The position numbers and the translations under genes were made by a program. The notes beneath the pieces were generated by a model. That model ran no database searches, was not told the origin of the DNA, and saw only the letters and a program-made list of their open reading frames with translations. A stretch of 13,342 bases of DNA from JABABD01 sp965530995. Its GTDB lineage: Bacteria > Bacteroidota > Bacteroidia > Flavobacteriales > Flavobacteriaceae. Below, piece by piece: positions 6,845-13,342 of this stretch (the first letter of the stretch is position 1; every line of letters begins with the position of its first letter). The stretch is from the NCBI GenBank assembly GCA_965530995.1, contig CBESOB010000069.1:1-13342 (forward strand). The letters are read 5' to 3'.

Positions 6845-8494
6845 ATGAGAAAGACATATTCAGCCCTAAAGTCAACTTCAATTTTACTACTTATAGTTAT
6901 TTCTTTTATAGCATGTGAGCAAGATTTTTCTAGTTTGGGTATCGAGATCATTGGGGGTACGAATTTTATAACTACCAACCAAAAATATGATGTTACCACC
7001 TTCAATAAGAAGGTCAACCCCGTAAGAAGTGATGCATTAGGTGTTAATTATTTAGGAATATATAATGACGCTATCTACGGAAATACAAGCGCAAATTTCG
7101 TTTCTGAAATTACATCTGCCACTTTGAATCCCAATTTCGGAGAGAATGTTGTATTAGACTCTGTTGCTTTGACGATTCCGTATTTCAGTGTGGCAGGTGA
7201 TAGCGATGAAGATGGGAATGCTACCTATACTCTAGATTCGATATTTGGATCATCACCAATAAATATAACAGGATACAGGAATAACTATTTTTTAAGGAAT
7301 TTTGACCCAGATTCAAATTTTGAAGAAGCACAGAAATATTATTCCAATGGTGCCACGTCACAAATGGGAATGGTAAATATGTCTGAATTGGAAGGAGATG
7401 TCCTATTTGAATTAATGAACTTTGTCCCTTCATTAGACCCAATAGTCTTATTAGGTGAAGAAAATGAAGAAACAGGGATACGTGAAGAAATAAGTAGAGG
7501 CATACCAGCGATAAGAGTTATATTAGATCGAGATTATTGGCAGGAAGCAATAATTGATAAAGAAGGTGAGCCAGAACTTAGTAATGCCGCAAACTTTAAG
7601 AACTATTTTAGAGGTGTTTATTTTAAGGCGGAAACAGTAAGTGGTGATCTAGGGACTATGATGCTGCTAGATTTTCGTGCAAGTGCTACTATTACATTGT
7701 ATTACACTCGAGATGGAGCTATCAATGATACCGGAGAAGATCCGGAACGAGAGCAAACTACTTATATATTAAATTTTAATGCTGGAAATCGAGTTAACTT
7801 CATGGATAATGTATATAATTTTCCCTTGAATGATGGTGATGATATAAATGGCGATGAAAAGTTATACATAAAAGGTGGTGTAGGCTCTGTGGCGGTGATC
7901 AATCTCTTCAACGGAGATGAAAATGGAGAATCCGCAGAATTTAATAGTTTTAAGGAAGAGTTTGTTGAAACAAATGCCGATGGGGAGTTTGTAAGCTCTA
8001 AAAGATTGGTGAACGAAGCGAATCTGGTTTTCTATGTAGATCAAGCGACAATGGCTGGTGCAGAAGAACCTGATAGAATTTACCTATATGATATTGATAA
8101 TAAAAGACCAGTCCTAGATTATTTTTTGGATCCTACAACCAATAACTTTAGCCCTAAAGATTCTAAGACCTTTCATCTTCAACCTCTAGAAAGAGTAGAT
8201 GATGATCCAGATGGTGCAGGAATAAGATACAAATTTAGAATAACTGAGCACGTTAATAACTTATTGCTAAGGGACTCAACTAATATTAAATTAGGTATTG
8301 CCATTTCAGGAAACATAAATCTTGAAAATGGAAATAATCAGTATGATGTTATTACCGATGAATTGAACTTGCTTGACAAAATACCTACGAGTTCAATAAT
8401 TTCCCCGAGGGGAACGGTCTTAATTGGTAGTAATACTGCCGAAGAAGACAAAAAAGTACAATTAGAAATTTTCTATACCGAACCAAATAATTAG
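6845..8494 (+). CDS. DUF4270 lipoprotein
   Basis: This 549-residue protein begins with a lipoprotein signal peptide (hydrophobic stretch about 12-22, lipobox FIAC with Cys24). The residues after the cysteine, EQDF, are acidic, as in the surface-export signals described for Bacteroidota lipoproteins, so an outer-leaflet location is plausible. The body resembles DUF4270 (PF14092): the early SLGIEIIGG segment, VLDSVALTIPYF (about 100-111), a repeated theme of Asp/Glu-rich strands, and SSIISPRGTVLIGSN near the end. No catalytic motif is visible and the family function is not known to me. It lies 10 bases after the GT5-like gene and 5 bases before glmS, so all three are probably co-transcribed. 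The link to GlmS suggests an envelope-building role, which is inference. Confidence 0.85.
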   Translation: MRKTYSALKSTSILLLIVISFIACEQDFSSLGIEIIGGTNFITTNQKYDVTTFNKKVNPVRSDALGVNYLGIYNDAIYGNTSANFVSEITSATLNPNFGENVVLDSVALTIPYFSVAGDSDEDGNATYTLDSIFGSSPINITGYRNNYFLRNFDPDSNFEEAQKYYSNGATSQMGMVNMSELEGDVLFELMNFVPSLDPIVLLGEENEETGIREEISRGIPAIRVILDRDYWQEAIIDKEGEPELSNAANFKNYFRGVYFKAETVSGDLGTMMLLDFRASATITLYYTRDGAINDTGEDPEREQTTYILNFNAGNRVNFMDNVYNFPLNDGDDINGDEKLYIKGGVGSVAVINLFNGDENGESAEFNSFKEEFVETNADGEFVSSKRLVNEANLVFYVDQATMAGAEEPDRIYLYDIDNKRPVLDYFLDPTTNNFSPKDSKTFHLQPLERVDDDPDGAGIRYKFRITEHVNNLLLRDSTNIKLGIAISGNINLENGNNQYDVITDELNLLDKIPTSSIISPRGTVLIGSNTAEEDKKVQLEIFYTEPNN

Positions 8495-8499
8495 ATCTT

Positions 8500-10347
8500 A
8501 TGTGTGGAATAGTTGGATATATTGGTCATCGCGAGGCCTATCCTATTATAATAAAGGGATTAAAAAGATTAGAATATAGAGGCTATGATAGTGCCGGAAT
8601 AGCCTTATACGATGGTAACGACATCAAATTATCCAAAACGAAGGGTAAAGTTGCTGATTTAGAGAAGCGATTGGAAAGTGAGATTTCCACGAGCGGGAAT
8701 TTGGGTATAGGACATACTCGATGGGCTACTCATGGAGTTCCTAACGATGTAAACTCACACCCACATTATTCTAACTCAGGTGATTTGGTGATCATTCATA
8801 ATGGGATCATAGAGAATTATAATTCCTTAAAACAAGAGCTCACAAAAAGAGGATATACTTTTAAATCGGATACAGATACCGAAGTTCTAATTAACCTTAT
8901 TGAAGATGTTAAGAAGAAAGAAAATGTAATGCTAGGCAAAGCTGTACAGATAGCTTTGAACCAGGTTATTGGAGCCTACGCAATCGCTGTATTCGATAAG
9001 AATAAACCCGATGAAATCATTGTTGCTCGTTTAGGGAGTCCTCTTGCGATTGGAATCGGCGAAGATGAATTCTTTATTGCCAGTGATGCATCTCCTTTTA
9101 TTGAATTCACTAATAATGCCATTTATCTTGAAGATGAAGAAATGGCAATTATACGCAGACATAAAGGAGTTAAAATTAGAAAGATACATGATGATTCGCT
9201 AGTTGCACCATACGTTCAAGAACTTCAAATCAATCTAGAACAGATTGAAAAAGGTGGTTATGAGCATTTCATGCTAAAAGAGATTTATGAACAGCCAAGA
9301 GCTATCAAGGATACATTTAGAGGAAGATTACTAGCTGATGAAGCCATAATTAAGATGGCAGGTGTTGAGGATAACATGAAAAAATTCTTGAATGCCGACC
9401 GCATTATTATTGTTGCTTGCGGTACATCATGGCATGCAGGTCTAGTTGCAGAGTACATTTTTGAGGACTTGGCTAGAATCCCAGTGGAAGTTGAGTATGC
9501 ATCTGAATTTAGATACAGAAATCCAGTTATAACTGAAAATGACATTTTAATTGCCATTTCACAATCTGGGGAGACTGCAGATACCTTAGCGGCAATAAAA
9601 ATGGCTAAATCTAAGGGAGCCTTCGTTTTTGGAGTATGCAATGTTGTAGGGTCTTCTATTGCACGTGAGACTGATGCAGGTGCCTATACCCATGCGGGTC
9701 CGGAAATAGGGGTTGCTTCAACCAAGGCATTTACAACACAGATAACCGTACTTACTTTGATTGCTTTGAGACTGGCAAGGGCAAAGGGGACAATGTCAAG
9801 TTCTGATTTTAGAAATCATTTGATCGAGTTAGAGAATATCCCAGATAAAGTTGAGAAAGCGCTTGGTACTGATGCGCACGTGAAGATGATTGCCGATATT
9901 TATAAGAATGCAAGCAACTGTTTGTATTTGGGTAGAGGGTTCAATTTCCCTGTAGCACTTGAAGGGGCGTTAAAACTTAAAGAAATATCTTATATACATG
10001 CGGAAGGTTATCCTGCTGCTGAAATGAAGCACGGCCCGATCGCTCTCATCGATGAACAAATGCCAGTTGTAGTTATTGCCACTAAAAAAGGGCATTATGA
10101 AAAAGTGGTAAGTAACATACAAGAGATTAAATCGCGTAAGGGAAAAATCATAGCTGTAGTTACAGAAGGTGATACCGAAGTAAAGGCATTGGCCGATCAT
10201 ATTATTGAAGTGCCAGAAACCATTGAGTGCTTGACGCCACTTCTAACTACCATACCATTACAACTATTGTCTTATCATATAGCAGTAATGTTGAATAAGA
10301 ATGTAGACCAACCAAGGAATCTTGCTAAGTCAGTAACAGTGGAATAG
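8500..10347 (+). CDS. glmS: Glutamine--fructose-6-phosphate aminotransferase (isomerizing)
   Basis: GlmS makes glucosamine-6-phosphate from fructose-6-phosphate and glutamine, the first committed step to UDP-GlcNAc for peptidoglycan, lipid A and glycans. The 615 residues fit the family. The N-terminal class II glutaminase domain has the nucleophile Cys2 (MCGIVGYIG), GHTRWATHG (71-79) and HNGIIEN (100-106). Two SIS isomerase domains follow, with CGTSWHAG (307-314), SQSGETADT (354-362), STKAFT (407-412) and GRGFNFPVALEGALKLKE. The C-terminus DQPRNLAKSVTVE matches the highly conserved tail that closes the active site. The ATG at 8500 is fixed by the required Cys2. With only 5 bases upstream there is no room for a glmS ribozyme; control would come from the operon promoter. 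It converges on the sulfotransferase gene, 21 bases apart. Confidence 0.98.
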   Translation: MCGIVGYIGHREAYPIIIKGLKRLEYRGYDSAGIALYDGNDIKLSKTKGKVADLEKRLESEISTSGNLGIGHTRWATHGVPNDVNSHPHYSNSGDLVIIHNGIIENYNSLKQELTKRGYTFKSDTDTEVLINLIEDVKKKENVMLGKAVQIALNQVIGAYAIAVFDKNKPDEIIVARLGSPLAIGIGEDEFFIASDASPFIEFTNNAIYLEDEEMAIIRRHKGVKIRKIHDDSLVAPYVQELQINLEQIEKGGYEHFMLKEIYEQPRAIKDTFRGRLLADEAIIKMAGVEDNMKKFLNADRIIIVACGTSWHAGLVAEYIFEDLARIPVEVEYASEFRYRNPVITENDILIAISQSGETADTLAAIKMAKSKGAFVFGVCNVVGSSIARETDAGAYTHAGPEIGVASTKAFTTQITVLTLIALRLARAKGTMSSSDFRNHLIELENIPDKVEKALGTDAHVKMIADIYKNASNCLYLGRGFNFPVALEGALKLKEISYIHAEGYPAAEMKHGPIALIDEQMPVVVIATKKGHYEKVVSNIQEIKSRKGKIIAVVTEGDTEVKALADHIIEVPETIECLTPLLTTIPLQLLSYHIAVMLNKNVDQPRNLAKSVTVE

Positions 10348-10368
10348 ATAGTGTTTGTGTCGGATTTT

Positions 10369-11763
10369 TTAAGTAAAAGAAACTTTTCGGTGCTTAAGAT
10401 CCTGATAAATAGTATCGGTAGCTTTTAACAATTCACGATTGCAGTTCGACGTGTCGATGGTGCGACTATTATTAAATGGTTCGATATTGGTTAAATCCAA
10501 TTCCATATTCATTTCTTTACCCAAGTGATTTAATACGTCTTTTGGATTTTCTAGATAATCACTGTATTCAATCAGTAAAAAATTCGAATCATCCATTGAA
10601 CATAAATAGGTGTAATAGTTCAGCCATACCGCTAGCCAATAGTCCAATGTGTTAATATCATATTCTATTTGTAGAGGTTGCTCTTCAAATCTAAAGACCT
10701 TATGATTTCCACCAAATTCATGATGACCTAGCCAGTTCATATAGGTTTCGATAAAATCATCATCATTTTGAAATTTTGAAAATCTTAAATGTTGATTCAA
10801 TAAGGAAAAAGCATGTTCTTCTGGTTTGCGAAACAGAAAAACGGCTTTGAATTTTTTGTTAAGTGCCCTTAGAGACGAATACCTAAGGATCAAATTATTG
10901 TTTTTCGACAAATAAAGATGTGAGTTGTCTTTGCGGATCAGTGATTGATAATTAATGTAATTTTCATAGACATCTGAATCAATATCGTGTTTGCTAAGCG
11001 TCTTTTCGTCTATGTACGTATCATTTAGAAAAGCCTTAAAAAAGTATTCTTCTAAAGCTTCAATAGTATTTAAACCGAACATCATTTTATCTCCATGCTT
11101 ACGCTCTTTGAGTTTTGCTTTTTTAGGATTATAGAGTCGTCGCCATAAATTAGGAGCCAATAATAAAGGCATATTGGAGTAATCAAGTGAACTGAATTTT
11201 CCTGTCTTAAAAAGTTGATCAGTGAGACTAGTGGTTCCGGCACGAGCCAATCCGGATACGATCAAGAAAAGATCATTGTCATTTACTTTTTCACCAGATT
11301 TGAATCTTCTATCGAAAGAAAATAGAAATTTCGACAAATAATAATTATTCAAGATAAGTTTATGCAATAGTATGGATGCTTCCGAATAATTTTCAACTTT
11401 GTTTTTTTTCTTGAAAACAAATGGAAGAATACTTCCAACAGAGAGGCTTAATATAAACCAAATGGAACCAAGATCCAAGTCTTCATAATTCACTCCTTTC
11501 AAAAGACTATATAGATATATTGGAAGAGCCGTTGATGCGGCAATAATAATAACCGTGATCAATACTTTGCCCAAGGAAACCATCATTTTTTTAAGTGCAC
11601 CAATCAAATTACTTTGTTTGGTAATCTCATCTTCATCAGAAAGCACTTCATTTGAAAGACTCAAGGCTGCCTCTATCATATCAAAGAATGTCTTGCGTAG
11701 GGCAATTAACAAGGCAGCCAGAATAAATCCGGAAACGCCTACAATCGCATAGTATAGCAGCAT
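10369..11763 (-). CDS. Membrane-anchored sulfotransferase-family protein
   Basis: This 464-residue protein has three membrane segments followed by a sulfotransferase domain. Segments lie at about 4-22, 67-89 and 101-117; the basic residues after the first (RK) and third (KKKNK) and the acidic loop between the second and third put the large C-terminal domain in the cytosol, where PAPS is available. The domain starts at about 165 with the phosphate-binding loop SGLARAGTTSL (170-180), matching the 5'-PSB region of PAPS sulfotransferases. The 3'-phosphate-binding segment is seen at FLFRKPEEHAFSLL (309-322, Arg312 and Ser320). LLIEYSDYLENP (396-407) is also family-like. The ATG at 11763 overlaps the stop of the upstream 47-residue gene (TAATG), suggesting translational coupling. 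The acceptor is unknown; a glycan or lipid is a reasonable guess. No PAPS-synthesis genes are in the window. Confidence 0.85.
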   Translation of the reverse strand: MLLYYAIVGVSGFILAALLIALRKTFFDMIEAALSLSNEVLSDEDEITKQSNLIGALKKMMVSLGKVLITVIIIAASTALPIYLYSLLKGVNYEDLDLGSIWFILSLSVGSILPFVFKKKNKVENYSEASILLHKLILNNYYLSKFLFSFDRRFKSGEKVNDNDLFLIVSGLARAGTTSLTDQLFKTGKFSSLDYSNMPLLLAPNLWRRLYNPKKAKLKERKHGDKMMFGLNTIEALEEYFFKAFLNDTYIDEKTLSKHDIDSDVYENYINYQSLIRKDNSHLYLSKNNNLILRYSSLRALNKKFKAVFLFRKPEEHAFSLLNQHLRFSKFQNDDDFIETYMNWLGHHEFGGNHKVFRFEEQPLQIEYDINTLDYWLAVWLNYYTYLCSMDDSNFLLIEYSDYLENPKDVLNHLGKEMNMELDLTNIEPFNNSRTIDTSNCNRELLKATDTIYQDLKHRKVSFT

Positions 11764-11906
11764 TATCCTTTATTGAATAGATTGCGAAAAAAACGCTTTA
11801 TGGGAATCCATAAAACTACCCCAAAAGCAAAAATCACAAGAAGGAGAATAAAAATAATAATAAGTAAAGATCCTAATCCAAGACCTGGTCCAATATAAGT
11901 AATCAT
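11763..11906 (-). CDS. 47-residue single-span membrane peptide
   Basis: This short gene runs from an ATG at 11906 to a TAA whose last base is the first base of the sulfotransferase ATG. It encodes 47 residues: a glycine-rich start YIGPGLGLG (4-12), one hydrophobic helix (about 13-33), then an aromatic-basic tail WIPIKRFFRNLF (33-44). By the positive-inside rule the N-terminus faces the periplasm and the C-terminus the cytosol. It begins 11 bases after the stop of the ASST-like gene, so it exactly fills the gap between the two sulfotransferase-related genes. I recall the IGPGxG-helix-WPIKR pattern from other short bacterial membrane segments next to envelope enzymes, but cannot verify this here. 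It could be a small subunit linking the two partners. The tight coupling and peptide-like composition make a chance frame unlikely. Confidence 0.75.
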   Translation of the reverse strand: MITYIGPGLGLGSLLIIIFILLLVIFAFGVVLWIPIKRFFRNLFNKG

Positions 11907-11917
11907 AATAGTAGATT

Positions 11918-13222
11918 TTAAAAATTAATGTTCATGTAAGTCGTTGTCCAGTTCGGAAGGTAATGATAACCTTCAATATCACTTTTCAAGCGGGTTTTTA
12001 ATACGACACCTTTTTCATTCAACACCCATAAAATTCCTGAATTTTGTTCTTCAAAAAACAAATCTCCATTCGGCAGAATTTCATACAAGCCTTCGGCTTC
12101 GGTATAAATATTATTCTCAATGAAGGCATTTTCATGGATGGCTTCAAAGGTATCTTGTTCAAAGTTATAAATTAGGACATTTGAATGCGTTATTTTTCGC
12201 TGAATAGCCTGATTAACTGGTTTAAATTCAAATTTGTTGAAATTATTGTCTGAAGTAACAGTATTATTATTAAGCAAGGCGATACTATTATCTGAAATTA
12301 TATCCACATCATGCTGAAAAGTAAAAGGTCCTTGAATAACCCTTACAACTTTATCTGTAGAAGGTCTAAACTGCACTATTACAGACAAATGTCTGAAACT
12401 TAAGAAAAGGTCCCCTATATTAAAGAATGGAGAACCTTCTGTCACAGCAGGCTGCACGTCATTGAGATGAAAAGGGTCTGTGACCAAGGTTGCCTTATTC
12501 ATCAACTCCTCGAGGTCATTCTCCATAAATATACTCGTTAGGGATTTACTGTATAGGGTTTTTCCAGTAACAGCATCAACATTCAATACCATATCATCTC
12601 TGTAATCTATCTTACTACCATCCAAGGATAAGGTATTGGGTACTATTATTCCATCTTCATGTTTTGCTCCAGGTGTCCATATATTTCCTTTCTCATCGAA
12701 ATTCATTCCATGATGAAAAATAAAATCACTGTTGAACCACACAACTTTTGAGAGTGAGTCTAATCTTATCAATCCTGGTTTTTCATCACATGCAATTATT
12801 AGCCCGCGATCTTTAATCAATTTTGGGGGAAATAAGCGATCGTTCTGTCCAACTTCATAATGATTGGATAGATAATTCACATCAACTTCCCAATTGAAAG
12901 ATACATGGTCATCCTTGAAATTTTTTAGCTCAATTTGAAAGGTATTCCCCTTACGAAAAGAATAGACTCCGTAAAGATCATATGTTAGCTTGTTTATATC
13001 CTCTTTGTCCTCATCTCTTGTGCTTAAGTAATATTCTGGGGCACGCAAAAAGTGATTATAGGCTTTTTTCATATCGGAAAGCACTTCGGAATATGATTTA
13101 ATAGGCTGAGTCAATGGTCCCATGGTGCGTTGTCCTAAGGTTACATTTCTTATGATACCGCTCCAAATCATTAAAAGGAAGAATCCAATAATAATGAATG
13201 CAATCTTTTTTATTTTTTCCAA
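11918..13222 (-). CDS. Membrane-anchored arylsulfotransferase (ASST)-like protein
   Basis: The 434-residue protein has a cytosolic MEKIKK start, one membrane helix (about 7-24) and a large periplasmic domain that resembles the arylsulfotransferase beta-propeller families (PF05935/PF14269). Typical segments are VVWFNSDFIFHHGMNFD (His170/171, then GNIWTPG), HLNDVQP (252-258), GDLFLSFRHLSVIVQF (270-285), GPFTFQHDVDIISDNSIALLNN (starting at 298, His304) and a late GDLFFEEQ repeat. Enzymes of this type move sulfate between phenolic donors and acceptors through a catalytic histidine without PAPS; several candidate histidines are present but which is catalytic cannot be set from sequence alone. The start is TTG at 13222: an in-frame TAA lies five codons upstream, and the first ATG (codon 18) would cut into the membrane helix. 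It leads a three-gene operon with the 47-residue peptide and the sulfotransferase. Confidence 0.8.
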   Translation of the reverse strand: MEKIKKIAFIIIGFFLLMIWSGIIRNVTLGQRTMGPLTQPIKSYSEVLSDMKKAYNHFLRAPEYYLSTRDEDKEDINKLTYDLYGVYSFRKGNTFQIELKNFKDDHVSFNWEVDVNYLSNHYEVGQNDRLFPPKLIKDRGLIIACDEKPGLIRLDSLSKVVWFNSDFIFHHGMNFDEKGNIWTPGAKHEDGIIVPNTLSLDGSKIDYRDDMVLNVDAVTGKTLYSKSLTSIFMENDLEELMNKATLVTDPFHLNDVQPAVTEGSPFFNIGDLFLSFRHLSVIVQFRPSTDKVVRVIQGPFTFQHDVDIISDNSIALLNNNTVTSDNNFNKFEFKPVNQAIQRKITHSNVLIYNFEQDTFEAIHENAFIENNIYTEAEGLYEILPNGDLFFEEQNSGILWVLNEKGVVLKTRLKSDIEGYHYLPNWTTTYMNINF

Positions 13223-13251
13223 GTCAATTAGGGTTTAAGTTGATTCAAAAG

Positions 13252-13288
13252 ACTGTTGAAATAATATCCCAACAGTTCAAACAGTTCA
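13252..13288. repeat. Operator-like inverted and tandem repeats upstream of the ASST-like gene
   Basis: AACAGTTCA occurs twice in exact tandem (13271-13279 and 13280-13288). The first copy also forms a 7-bp inverted repeat with ACTGTTG at 13252-13258 (partner CAACAGT, 13270-13276, 11-base spacer). The cluster abuts the putative -7 box at 13287-13294 and would lie at and just after the transcript start, a usual place for a repressor site. Confidence 0.4.
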
Positions 13289-13294
13289 AAATTA
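13287..13294 (-). promoter_or_regulatory. Bacteroidota-type -7 box for the sulfotransferase cassette
   Basis: On the minus strand this reads TAATTTTG, an exact TAnnTTTG match, 64 bases upstream of the TTG start. The predicted leader is about 55-60 bases and contains the inverted repeat at 13252-13276. A TTTG lies further upstream (13326-13329 on the minus strand) but about 31 bases away, too far for a standard -33 element, so the call is tentative. Confidence 0.35.
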
Positions 13295-13342
13295 TATCTT
13301 TTTTTTAAGAAAAAGGAGTAAAATTCAAATCATTGTTAAAGT

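Noticed and set aside
8495..8499. Possible glmS ribozyme or riboswitch upstream of glmS
   Set aside because: Only 5 bases separate glmS from the DUF4270 stop, leaving no room for the ribozyme, and such elements are mainly known from Gram-positive bacteria.
9285..9641. 118-codon open frame antisense to glmS
   Set aside because: It lies wholly inside the strongly conserved glmS SIS region, shows no domain-like pattern and mirrors the codon structure of the plus strand.
10348..10368. Bidirectional terminator between glmS and the sulfotransferase gene
   Set aside because: The 21-base gap has a short T-run but no convincing stem on either strand.

Overview
The window reads as a chromosomal segment from a marine-type member of the Bacteroidota, most likely a Flavobacteriaceae species. 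The evidence is AT-rich DNA, absence of Shine-Dalgarno sequences, TAnnTTTG-type -7 boxes, a DUF4270 lipoprotein next to glmS, and a single-domain glycogen-synthase-like gene divergent from panC. This assignment is inferred from gene content and style, not from a database match. No rRNA, tRNA, CRISPR array, insertion sequence or phage gene was seen.

Layout from left to right. Positions 1-889 hold the 5' part of a minus-strand gene for a secreted protein with calcium-binding-type aspartate repeats; its C-terminus lies outside the window. A 249-base AT-rich gap with small inverted repeats follows. Positions 1139-5916 form a compact minus-strand block, read panC -> panD -> YbhN/LPG-synthase-TM-like membrane protein -> alpha/beta-hydrolase-like exported protein -> radA. 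It is probably one or two operons. PanC and PanD together supply pantothenate for coenzyme A: PanD makes beta-alanine and PanC joins it to pantoate.

A 108-base divergent promoter region (5917-6024) carries one -7 box facing each way. The plus-strand operon 6025-10347 then encodes an orphan GT5 (glycogen synthase N-terminal-like) domain, a DUF4270 lipoprotein and glucosamine-6-phosphate synthase (GlmS, the entry to UDP-GlcNAc and cell-wall synthesis), with gaps of only 10 and 5 bases.

Convergent to glmS is a minus-strand three-gene cassette, 13222 down to 10369: a membrane-anchored arylsulfotransferase (ASST)-like beta-propeller protein starting with TTG, a 47-residue membrane peptide, and a sulfotransferase-family protein with three predicted membrane segments. 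The peptide's stop codon overlaps the sulfotransferase start (TAATG). Predicted topologies put the ASST-like domain in the periplasm and the sulfotransferase domain in the cytosol, which suggests a membrane-spanning sulfation module. This is the most interesting part of the window. Other points of note are an alpha/beta-hydrolase with glycine at the nucleophile-serine position and the GT5 half-enzyme lacking the sugar-nucleotide-binding motif.
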